64,000 nt of DNA from Castor canadensis (Eukaryota; Chordata; Mammalia; Rodentia; Castoridae). This document shows, piece by piece, positions 23,101 to 29,379 of the stretch. Below the pieces are notes generated by a model. The model made no database searches, was not told the DNA's origin, and worked only from the letters and a program-made list of their open reading frames with translations. Within the stretch, counting starts at the first letter, position 1. Each line of letters begins with the position of its first letter. Position numbers and translations under genes: made by a program. Location: assembly GCF_047511655.1 (NCBI RefSeq), contig NC_133403.1, forward strand, positions 13,265,014 through 13,329,013, in the 5' to 3' direction.

Positions 23101-26100
23101 GGGCCTCTGCCACATACCTGTTCCTGAGCTGAGCAAACCCTGGGGGAGGCAGAAACACAGGCAGGCATTTGAGGACCTATCCATGGGCTGAAAGTAGAGG
23201 CAAGCCTTCTGTCCTCTGAGCCTTAAAGCAGGAAGGACAACCCTGTTCATTCAGACAGTGATATCTCTTTTCAATGACCTGAGTTGTGAGTGTAGGCTAC
23301 CTGCCAGGGGAGATGCCTCAAACAACAGTGGCCACACAAGGTGGCTGAATTCCTCAGCAGTGTATCAGGCCTGTCCAGAAGGCTCCTGTACAGTGTGAGG
23401 AGGGATGGGGGCAGGTGGTAACAGGTAAGAGTGACACTTGTGTGAGGAGCCACTGGTGCCTCTGATGGCACCTGGGCTGGGCTTGAAAGCCCCCTACTGT
23501 CACAGCCCTGGTTTCTCATCCATGACCCTCCTTCAGGCTCATGCAGCTCCAGGGTGGGAAGAACTCAAAGACCTTTGTGGGTTGGACATCTGGAAGAATG
23601 TTAGAGCTGGGGAGAATGTAGCAGTCCTAAAACTGGCGCTCGCAGTAAAGGGACAGGGCAGAGTAACAGGTTGCATGTGGGTGATGGGGTAAGGACACAT
23701 TGGTGGAGGGAGCCAGGGACAGGCTCTTCTACCCAAGTTGGAGCTCTTGTGTGAAATGTGAGGTGTGTTTGACAAGTGGGAAACTGGTTATAGCAGTTTG
23801 GCGCTCAGGGATGGCAGGCTCAGTCTTAGGAGGGAGGCTCATGAGGCAGGCACTGTGCCTCCAAGTGACACAGCTCTGCTCCCATTTTTCACTATTGATG
23901 GCCCAGTGCACCACTTCAACCTTGGCCGGAGGATCCCTGGCTTTGACTACGGCCCAGATGGGTTTGGCACAGGCCTCACCCCACTGCATCTTTCTGATGA
24001 CGGAGAAGGTGGGACTTTCCATTTCCACGACCCTCCACCTCCCTACACGGCTTACAAGTATCCAGATATCGACCAGCCTGATGACCCACCACCACCTTAC
24101 GAGGCCTCCATCAATCCTGACAGTGTGTTCTACGACCCCGCAGGTACCTGCCCAGCCCAGGGAGAAGGAACATGGCATTGTCAAACCATTAGACATGCAG
24201 GGCCAAGACCACAGGTCTTCCTGAGCCCTAGAAGCCTGAGGACCTCTGTTTGTTTCTGGCCTCTCTCTGGTTTTCTTAGGACTACCTTTGCAGAAAGGGC
24301 TGGGTTACCCTCAGTATGTGGGACCCTCTCTTTCTTCACTCCCTCTTTTTTGTTTGTTTGTTTGTGGCACTGGGGTTTGAACTCAGTGCCTCACACTTAT
24401 TAGGCAGGCACTCTTACTGCTTTCGCCACTCCACCAGCCCTTTTTTTGTGGTGGGTTTTTTCAAGATAGGATTTCTCAAGCTATTTGCCCAGGGCTATCT
24501 TCGAACCATGATCCTCCTGATCTTTGCCTCCTGAATAGCTAGGATTGTAGCTGTGAGCTACTGGCACCCAGCTCCTCCCTCACTCTTGTGAGCACCTGTT
24601 AGTAGCTGAGTACAGGCCCCCTCAGCCCAGCTCTTTTGAAACAGTCTGTAGTCAGGCAGTAGTAGTCATGGGACAGGAATAGCTGTGACCCAGATGTAGG
24701 AGCAAGTCACTTGGCTCTAAAGACACATATGCACATGTAGTAAGCTAAAGAGACTGCTGTCACTGTTCTGACAGTCCCTCGTCATGTCAGAAAGCAGCTC
24801 TGGGAGGTGGGCCAATTGCTTGAGTCTTTTTCCCATCTGATCCCGAAAGTTATTCCTCCTGGGACTGTGTAGCTGGGAAGGAACGTCCAGTGCGTATCCT
24901 TCCCCTCATTGCCTCCCTGTCACTGCCCCGGCATGCAGCGCAGGTGTCCTGTCCCCGTTTCCTGTGTTGTCTATCCTCCAAAACACCCATGCCTGAATAA
25001 CACTGCAGCCCTGCATGCCAGCAGAGTGGGCATCTGAGGCTGGCACTGCTGTTTTGTGCAGGGATGCAGGAAAGACTTGGATTTGACCCCTGCCCTCAGC
25101 AGATTATCACAGACTGTTGTCAGAGAGGCCAGGATAGGGGATAGGAAGGATAGCTTAGTGGTGGAGTACTTGCCTAGCATGTTCCAGGTTCCAAATTGCA
25201 TTCCTATCACCACAAAAAAGGGAGAGCCTGGGTAGGATGAGCTTCCTGGAGGGGCTGCCACTGGGGGACAGCAGGTCCCAGACACCAACCTGGGCTGGGC
25301 CAGACTGCTAGACAGGGCCAGGGAAGAGATGCAGCCCCAGGACCCCTTGCCACCAATTTTCAGGAGCAGTCCATAGTAATGGGCAGGCAAAATTTAGGAA
25401 GTTTGGATTGCCTCCTCCAAAGCTTCTCTTGGACCAGAACTTCCTGCCAAACCCCGTGTGCTTCTCAAGGCTGGCTGCTCCAATCCTGTCTCCTGTCCTC
25501 TCATTTTTCACAATCCTGTTGCAGCCCTGAGTGCTCTTCTGTTCTCCTGGGCCCAGTACCTCTCAGGATCACTTGCTCCCACCTTCCTGCTGAGCTGGTT
25601 CTGGCCCCTATTGAGTCTCTGGTGGTTTCTCTCTTGACTTTCATTTGTTCAAGTGATTGTCATTGCATCTTGTCCTCCACGAGGCAAGATGAAGCGATGT
25701 CTACTTTATTCACTCTGTGCCCTACACCTTGCATATACCAGATGCCAGCCATGAGGCAGCCAACCAAAGGGAGCAGCGGGCACAACAAGGCCCATGTGGG
25801 GAAGGCTCTCCCCCTAGACTCTGAGGTCCAGAGGTTCCCCCAGGACCTTCTCACTACCCAGCAGTGGTAGGAGTATTGAGGCAGGGATGTCCCCAGTCTG
25901 CCCAACCTCATTCCCTCGTTCCAGGCCCTCACTTGCCTCTGACACTTCTGTCTCTTGCAGATGACAATGCATTTGAGCCTGCAGAGGCCAGCCCGCCAAT
26001 CCCAGGGGACGGAGGCATTGACGGTGCATTGCCCAGACACTTGGAGCAGTCTCTGCCTCCTGCGGAGGCCTCCTTGGCAGACCTTGAAGACTCTGCTGAC

Positions 26101-26217
26101 AGCAGCAGTGCCCTGCTTGTGCCCTCTGATTCTAACCAGAGCGGGAGTGCCCCAGCTGCAGAGCCACCAACAGGGGGCAGCCTCCATATCCGTGGCTCCC
26201 TCAATACAGTGGTATAG
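8085..26217 (+). CDS. DGCR2: DGCR2, integral membrane protein, 3' five coding exons (5' part outside window)
   Basis: DGCR2 (also called IDD) is a single-pass cell-surface protein from the 22q11.2 DiGeorge region, with LDL-receptor-A, C-type lectin and von Willebrand C ectodomains. It is thought to act in adhesion or ligand recognition. The exons seen are 8085-8261, 15474-15677, 22788-22940, 23907-24143 and 25961-26217. Every junction has AG/GT borders, and all exons join in one open frame, each split after the first base of a codon. Together they give about 342 residues of a protein that is about 550 residues in human, so signal peptide, LDLa and the start of the lectin domain lie upstream. 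I looked through 1-8084 for the preceding lectin exon and did not see it. Recognition rests on near-identity to the remembered human protein across all five exons. No break is visible. Confidence 0.96.
8262..9200. other. DGCR2 intron, unassigned
   Basis: No repeat or exon recognised. It is T-rich towards 9200. Confidence 0.45.
9208..9310 (-). mobile_element. ID-like SINE
   Basis: Long T-run (about 25), then GGTAGTACTAGGGGTTGAATTC and AAGTGCTCTACCACTTGAGC, ending CTCCAGCCC. The long tail suggests a fairly recent insertion. Confidence 0.88.
9494..9966 (-). mobile_element. Two adjacent antisense SINEs (composite 9494-9825; B1-like 9826-9966)
   Basis: The first has an ID-like part with a small internal duplication (TTTGAACTTGCTAGGCAG then TTTTGAACTTGCTAAGCAGG), followed by B1-like units. 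The second is a classic antisense B1: TTGAGACAGGATCTCACTCT, GCTCAAGTGATCCTCTTGCC. Confidence 0.75.
10444..10526 (+). mobile_element. ID-like SINE
   Basis: CTTAAGTGGTCAAGTGTCTG, GAGGCCCTGAACTCAAACCC, TAGTATCACC and a short A-tail. Confidence 0.75.
10713..10924 (-). mobile_element. B1-like/ID-like composite SINE
   Basis: T-run, GTGGTACTGGGGCTTGAACT, CACCTTGAGCCACTTCACC, then TCCTGAGTAGTTGGGATTAT and GAGCCACCGGCACCTGGC. Confidence 0.85.
11119..11162. repeat. (TG)n dinucleotide repeat
   Basis: About 22 perfect TG units at the tail of an antisense SINE. Confidence 0.95.
11163..11470 (-). mobile_element. Two antisense ID-like units and a B1-like unit
   Basis: TTACTGAGGACTGAACCCAG and CACTAAAACACTGAGCTAC (first ID-like); ATTAAACCCAGGTCGTCAGG with GCTCTACCACTTGAACTAC (second); then TTTTGAGATAATGTCTTGC and TCCTGAGTAGCTGGGATTTC (B1-like). 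Confidence 0.8.
11480..12110 (-). mobile_element. Old L1 fragment, 5' region, antisense
   Basis: Matches the remembered mammalian L1M-type antisense pattern (GAAGTGTGACTTTTTTCTGG, GGCATTTCATTGAAAACCAG). No open frame. Weak beyond ~11750. Confidence 0.55.
12748..12886 (-). mobile_element. B1-like/ID-like SINE, shortened
   Basis: T-run, GATACTGGGGTTTGAGCTCA, CCTTGAGCCATCCCACC and a short B1-like end CACTGCCTCCTGAGTAAC. Inserted in the antisense L1. Confidence 0.75.
12967..13058 (-). mobile_element. ID-like SINE
   Basis: Long T-run, GGTGGAATTGGGGTTTAAAT, GGCAGTCTACTGCTTGAGCC. Inserted in the antisense L1. Confidence 0.85.
13576..13685 (-). mobile_element. ID-like SINE with (GT)n tail
   Basis: GTAAGTGTGTGTAAGTGTGTG repeat, GGGGATTAAACCCAGACC, GCTAGCTAGGCAAGCACC and GAGCTGCATTCTCACAC. 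Confidence 0.7.
13688..14700 (-). mobile_element. Old L1 fragment, antisense, with one ID-like SINE inserted
   Basis: Blocks of the antisense L1M pattern: GATAGCTTTGCTGGACCTGA, TTTCTGCTGAGAAGTCAACT, TTTTCAGCCATTATTTCTC, and TTCTCCTTTTGGAAGTTTCAG. The SINE at 13991-14070 lies within it. The open frame at 14560-14832 is L1-derived noise. Confidence 0.65.
13991..14070 (-). mobile_element. ID-like SINE
   Basis: GTTTTGTGGTACTGGGGTCTG, GGTGCTTTATACTTGAGCCA, and CCTCTAGCCC. Confidence 0.8.
14700..15110. other. DGCR2 intron, unassigned
   Basis: Nothing recognised between the L1 fragment and the next SINE. Confidence 0.4.
15112..15202 (+). mobile_element. ID-like SINE
   Basis: GACTGGAGGTGTGGCTCAAG, TGCCTGCTTTGGAAGCACAA, CCCCAGTTCCACC and an A-tail, about 270 bases before the VWFC exon. 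Confidence 0.88.
15474..15677 (+). CDS. DGCR2: DGCR2 exon: von Willebrand factor C domain
   Basis: Encodes the cysteine-rich VWFC module: [14 protein letters not shown], then [14 protein letters not shown], then [10 protein letters not shown], then a CC pair in KECCKFMC. The CxxCxC and CC spacing is typical of the domain, which in other proteins binds growth factors or matrix. Acceptor TTGCAG, donor GTAAGA. The exon is followed by an antisense SINE block about 90 bases downstream. Confidence 0.95.
15763..16100 (-). mobile_element. Composite antisense SINE
   Basis: TTTTGTATTACTGGGGTTTG, AGGTATTCTACCAATTACACC, then two B1-like parts (TGCCACCACACCCAGCC; AAGTAGCTAAGATTACAGGC). It lies 85 bases after the VWFC exon. 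Confidence 0.78.
16259..16338 (-). mobile_element. ID-like SINE
   Basis: T-run of about 20, GGTGGTACTGGGTTTTAACT, CACACTACCACTTGAGCC. It abuts the 3' end of the COX5A pseudogene. Confidence 0.85.
16360..16960 (-). pseudogene. COX5A: COX5A processed pseudogene
   Basis: An intronless, decayed copy of the mRNA for cytochrome c oxidase subunit 5A, a nuclear-encoded subunit of mitochondrial complex IV. The start ATG lies at 16922-16924 (MLGAAL). A recognisable [10 protein letters not shown] sits in a shifted frame, then [16 protein letters not shown], then an in-frame stop. [19 protein letters not shown] follows, then a second stop after HKEI, then LGISTPEEL and DKV with the original stop at 16520-16522. 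Part of the mature N-terminus before VTYF is missing. Below 16520 the 3' UTR continues to about 16370. It lies in a DGCR2 intron, antisense to the gene. Confidence 0.92.
16985..17196 (-). mobile_element. Antisense B1-like units
   Basis: TATGTTTCAAGTAGGGTCTCG, CCCTGGTAGCTGGGACCATAC and a second unit ending CTGAGCAGCTGGGATTACAG. No ID-like half visible. Confidence 0.65.
17457..17471 (+). promoter_or_regulatory. CTCF-motif-like site
   Basis: CCACTAGGTGGTGCT agrees with the core CCAC-N-AG-GTGG pattern known for CTCF. Sequence match only, with no occupancy evidence. It is in a DGCR2 intron in non-repeat sequence between two SINEs. Confidence 0.4.
17548..17635 (+). mobile_element. ID-like SINE (CTCAGTGGTAGAGC type)
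   Basis: GGCTGGGTGAATAGCTCAGTG, GTAGAGCACTGAACTAGAAC, CCTGTACCCAGC and an A-tail. Confidence 0.85.
17640..18588. other. DGCR2 intron, unassigned
   Basis: No gene or repeat recognised. GC content is moderate. Confidence 0.45.
18590..18812 (+). mobile_element. B1-like/ID-like composite SINE
   Basis: CACTGGAGGCTCACTCCTGTA, CCAGAGCAAAATGGACTAGAAG, TTTGCAAGCATGAAGACC, CAGTCCCAC and an A-tail. The ID-like half begins GTGGACTGG/ATGGACTAG, the same variant as at 62610. Confidence 0.85.
18880..19775 (+). mobile_element. L1 fragment, distal ORF2 (reverse transcriptase onward)
   Basis: TTACTCTTTGCAGATGACATG encodes the L1 reverse-transcriptase LFADDM block with the catalytic aspartates. It is followed by L1 order: AAGTCAATATACAAAAATC, TACCATTTACAATAGCACC, TATGTGGAATGGAAGAGG, AAAGTGATATTTGACAAGG and AATAAGTGGTGCTGGAATAG. 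No long open frame, so decayed. In a DGCR2 intron, sense orientation. Confidence 0.88.
19780..22650. other. DGCR2 intron, repeat-poor, unassigned
   Basis: Nearly 2.9 kb with no SINE or L1 that I can recognise, unlike the rest of the intron. A 159-codon antisense open frame lies at 19741-20220, but it resembles no family I know. Confidence 0.5.
22655..22739 (-). mobile_element. ID-like SINE next to the transmembrane exon
   Basis: GGAGATCGAACCCAGGGCCT, CACTTGCACTACCACTGAGCC, ending GCAGCCC. No clear T-run, so old. It ends 48 bases before the exon, close to the likely branch point. Confidence 0.75.
22788..22940 (+). CDS. DGCR2: DGCR2 exon: transmembrane segment
   Basis: After a short juxtamembrane stretch ([12 protein letters not shown]) a hydrophobic run of about 21 residues ([19 protein letters not shown]) is followed by the basic stop-transfer cluster [10 protein letters not shown]. 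This fixes a type I topology with the lectin and VWFC domains outside. Acceptor CTCACAG, donor GTGAGT. An ID-like SINE ends only about 48 bases before the exon. Confidence 0.95.
23907..24143 (+). CDS. DGCR2: DGCR2 exon: cytoplasmic tail with two PPPPY motifs
   Basis: Begins [20 protein letters not shown]. It contains two PPPPY motifs, in [12 protein letters not shown] and [10 protein letters not shown], both preceded by acidic residues. PPxY motifs are the known ligand of WW domains such as those of NEDD4-family ubiquitin ligases, so recruitment of such ligases is a reasonable inference for trafficking or turnover. Several tyrosines (YTAYKYP) could be phosphorylated. Acceptor GGCCCAG, donor GTACCT. 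Confidence 0.95.
24341..24575 (-). mobile_element. B1-like/ID-like composite SINE
   Basis: GTGGCACTGGGGTTTGAACT, GGCAGGCACTCTTACTGC, then TTTCAAGATAGGATTTCTC and TCCTGAATAGCTAGGATTG. Confidence 0.85.
24576..25960. other. DGCR2 last intron, mostly unassigned
   Basis: Contains one ID-like SINE (25138-25219). Otherwise nothing recognised. Open frames on both strands are GC-driven. Confidence 0.45.
25138..25219 (+). mobile_element. ID-like SINE
   Basis: GATAGCTTAGTGGTGGAGTAC, TTGCCTAGCATGTTCCAGG, CCTATCACC and a short A-run. Confidence 0.75.
25961..26217 (+). CDS. DGCR2: DGCR2 last coding exon and stop
   Basis: Starts after TCTCTTGCAG with DDNAFEP and ends SLNTVV followed by TAG at 26215-26217. 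It is serine- and acid-rich ([13 protein letters not shown]) and likely disordered. The terminal T-V-V resembles a short class-type PDZ ligand (x-T-x-V), which is an inference only. The middle is more divergent from human than the other exons. Confidence 0.95.
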
Positions 26218-26357
26218 ACAGCCCAGCCTGCAGCCCCAATGGGCTGGGAGCACCTGTTTGCTGTTGAGAAAACACCGATCCCTGTAGGAAACTTGAAGGG
26301 GCCTTGCCACAGCCTGGACCCACTCCACTGCTGCACACCCACCAGTGGGTGTGTGTG

Positions 26358-26365
26358 TGTACATA
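26358..26365 (+). promoter_or_regulatory. Pumilio-type element TGTACATA in DGCR2 3' UTR
   Basis: Exact match to the known PUM1/2 recognition pattern UGUANAUA, about 140 bases past the stop codon. Use is inferred. Confidence 0.4.
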
Positions 26366-28634
26366 GAGACTACAGACAGCTTCCCTCTGAGAGTGAGCAC
26401 CTGCACCAAGTTTCCTTGAGGGCTTCACAAACATGCATAGCTTTGGGTCACTATCTTTTTTTTAAATGGCATTTCAGAGGAAGGTAATGGAAGGCACTGG
26501 CTGTGCTCAAACCAAACACATCTTGGGTGGGCTTGCTCACTGCAGTGTGCCACCTTAAGAAGCTTTTTGGCCAGTCATCAACTAATCACTGAACCCCTGG
26601 GTGGATGGAGTTTGGGGCTGCTGCAGTGTCCCCATGGCAGCTGCTCAGAGGCAGCAGGGGTACCTGCAGACTGTCAGTGTTGACACAGAAGGTCTGCTTC
26701 TAGGGAGATGGCCTTGAGGGTGCTGCACCAGCTGCTCTGGGGATGACTCCTCCAGGTCCAGCTGTAAGCACTGAGGTCCCTGGAGCCCTGAGAAGGGGGC
26801 CTGGAAGGAGGTAGAACTCAGTGCCCTCTTTCTGGCTGGGTTTTGTGAAACCTGGCTCTTTGACAAGAGACCCGAACCTGCCCCTCCCATCTCCATGGCA
26901 TTGCTCTGCATGGCTCGCCCAGGAGGAGGCTCTGGACCTCCGCTGATTGTTGGGCTGAGCCAGCTCCTGTCTGTCACACTGGAGCCCTGGGCCCTGCCTC
27001 CTGTTGAATGGCCTCTGGGCCTGGTCTGCTCCCACCCCCAACTTATTTGTGCCATAAGGATTGTTTCTTTATGAGGAGGGGTGGCTGAAACAAGCATCCT
27101 GGGCTGCACCCATCTCCTGAAAGTCCACTTCTTGCACCATCGCCACCACTGAAGCTCAGTGCCTGGTGGCTGCATGCACAACCCTCCAACCCTCCCCAGC
27201 ACTGGGTACAGGAGGCCTTTTGCCTGCTCTGAGCAGTGGCCTTGTCTCCTGACATGAGCCTTTAGCATTTCTGAGGTTTGGAGATTAAGCGGGTTCTGTG
27301 CGATTTTTAGCACATCCATATCTTTTCTACCTTGAATGTCTGGATCTTTTCTTTTGTGTGTGTCCATGTGTGTCCGTATGTGGCCAAATGTTCGCAGGTG
27401 GTGGTTCACAGGACCTGGGATGGGGCCCCACTGTCTTGTGACAGCCATTTCATTGTGGGCTGTACTGAGACAGCAGAGTCCAAGCCTCTGCCCTTGGCAT
27501 AATCAGTGGAGCTGCGACCCTTGTCCCACTAAAGGAATGAGAAGAGCAACTGAGGCTTGTGGTTGGTTCTGTGTGCCTTGCAGCAACAGACCTCTGTGGA
27601 CAGCCAAGTTCTAGTCATGTTCTCACTCTGGTTGGAAACCCATTTTCTCCTTCCCACACAGAAGGAGAATCTTGAGTTTCCTACAAACCTGACCTGCATC
27701 CCAGAGCTGGCTGGGGGTGTGAACTTTCTCATTGAACAGCTTGACCTACAAGCACCAGATGCTGCAGGCCGCTATTTCCTTAGAATCACATGACCCCAAG
27801 AGCCTCACATCCACTGCCAGGAACAGAGCAGGAAGGACACTGTGCCTCTGGTGTGTGCTGGATGCTGGGCAGCCAGGCTCCAGAGCAGAATCAAGAATCT
27901 GATTGGTGCCAATCAAAAGGGTCCTGAGGGCCACCCCAGGAGGGCTCCACAGAGCTCAGAAGGTCCCTCTAGGCCTCACAACCTGTGTACAGGGCAGGGC
28001 AGCAGGCACAAGGTGGGTGGGACTAGGAAGCGGCCTCTGGGGAGTAAAGGACTGTTGGGGCCAGTCAAGCATGTAGGAGGTGCTGAGGGATAGGGTGACT
28101 TGCTTCGAGACTAACCAGGGTTCTGTCCACTGTGCTCTCAGGTTGCCTGGTGACCTTCCCCTGGGGAGCATCAGGCCCCCCCCCAGGATACTCAGACCAA
28201 GCACCATAGCCCTCTGGCCACCAGCTTCCTGAGGCCTGGCAGAAGGTCTGCAGGCAGGGCCATTTGGCTGTTAAAAAGGGAGTTGGGGTCTGCCCATCTG
28301 TGGTCACCCTGCCATACCATCTGCCACCCTCTGCAAGATCTGATTGATGAAAATTCCCGAGGCCAGCATTTGCAGAGACTTATGTGCTTGTGCCCCTTGC
28401 CTGCCCCATACACTGGGCCCCAGAGGGACAGGCCAAGCTTCTCGGAGGCCCCCTCTCCCTGATTGCCTTGTCACTGTTTCTGAGAGACCAGGTGCCCTCC
28501 GACCTGCCTTGTGGAGGTGAATTTAATACTGTACATTGTCTTAATGCCTGTTTTTACGTTTTCCTTTCACTAAGGGTTTTAGTTTGGGTGTATTTTTCTT
28601 AAGATGCTGTGAGAACCATTTCATCCAAATGCCA

Positions 28635-28640
28635 AATAAA
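28635..28640 (+). terminator. DGCR2: DGCR2 polyadenylation signal AATAAA
   Basis: Canonical AATAAA, followed by a GT-rich stretch (TTGTGTTC, then GGTGTGGTTAG) about 10-30 bases downstream, as expected of a cleavage site. It lies about 740 bases before the CA15 start codon. Confidence 0.85.
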
Positions 28641-28669
28641 CTTGTGTTCTGGAAGAGGTGTGGTTAGTC

Positions 28670-29224
28670 CTTGGTGTGACCCTGCCCCATAGCTGCCACT
28701 GATTGTGGAGGGAGTGGCTCCGGCATGGCCTTTCAGCAAGACTCTCTTAGGATTTGCAACCCTTGCAGGTGTCCAACAGAGGCGACTTTCCTGGGTGACC
28801 TGGGGCTGAGCCGGTTGGAGGGGGAGGGCTTCAGCTTCCCCCAGACCCTTTGGTAGGGTAATCCTTGGAAAAGGGGCATCAATAGGAAGGAAATGGTAGT
28901 CCTGTAGTGGGGTTGCTGGTCACAGGCTTACAGTGAAGCAAAGGTCCTCCCACACCCCCGTCTTGTTCTCCCTCAAGTCCTGAGCGCTGGGATCCAAGGT
29001 GGCCTCACCCTTTGAACTGACCTTTTTGCTGATGGCTTTGGCATGTCACTCCTAGTCCCCAACCCCCATTTCCTCTACTGTAAATGGGAATGACAATAGG
29101 ACACACCCCCTCCTTGCAAGATGAAGGCCAGCCATTAGACTGACTTGTAGCCTATGTTGGTTTCCAGCCCTGGGATCGGGCGCCTGTCTAGTGAGTTCCC
29201 TTCCCTGGGGCCCTGCCTGAGTGC
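28670..29224. other. DGCR2-CA15 intergenic spacer
   Basis: GC-rich, repeat-free, no open frame of note. It probably holds the upstream control region of CA15. Confidence 0.4.
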
Positions 29225-29379
29225 CACCCCCTTCGACCCTATCCAGGGCCCGCCCCATGATCCTACAGGACAGCCACGCCCCTAGCCCATCCCACTAATG
29301 AATATGTAGCAGCCTCACTTCAAGGTTCTTTGACACTTTCTTGTTCTCCCAAGCCACAGCCGCCAGCCACCTCCACACC
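29225..29379 (+). promoter_or_regulatory. CA15: Presumed CA15 promoter and 5' UTR
   Basis: Short interval upstream of the start codon with GC-box-like GCCACGCCCC at 29272-29281 and no good TATA box. Placement rests only on proximity to the first exon, and the transcription start is not determined. Confidence 0.4.

Larger units (their letters stand above)
26218..28665 (+). other. DGCR2: DGCR2 3' untranslated region
   Basis: About 2.4 kb between the TAG and the AATAAA at 28635-28640, free of obvious SINE insertions. That is unusual for this window and suggests constraint. It carries a Pumilio-type TGTACATA at 26358-26365 inside a short GT run. Long open frames on the antisense strand here are taken to be chance, favoured by high GC. 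Confidence 0.85.

Noticed and set aside
23765-24403. 212-codon frame around the PPPPY exon
   Set aside because: Extends through acceptor and donor sites into intron and a SINE; the true exon is 23907-24143.
25660-26409. 249-codon open frame antisense to the last DGCR2 exon
   Set aside because: Shadow of a conserved GC-rich coding exon and UTR; no family resemblance, no promoter or splice support.
26645-27448. 267-codon open frame antisense to the DGCR2 3' UTR
   Set aside because: Lies wholly in a UTR with high GC and low stop frequency; protein resembles nothing known and shows no domain pattern.
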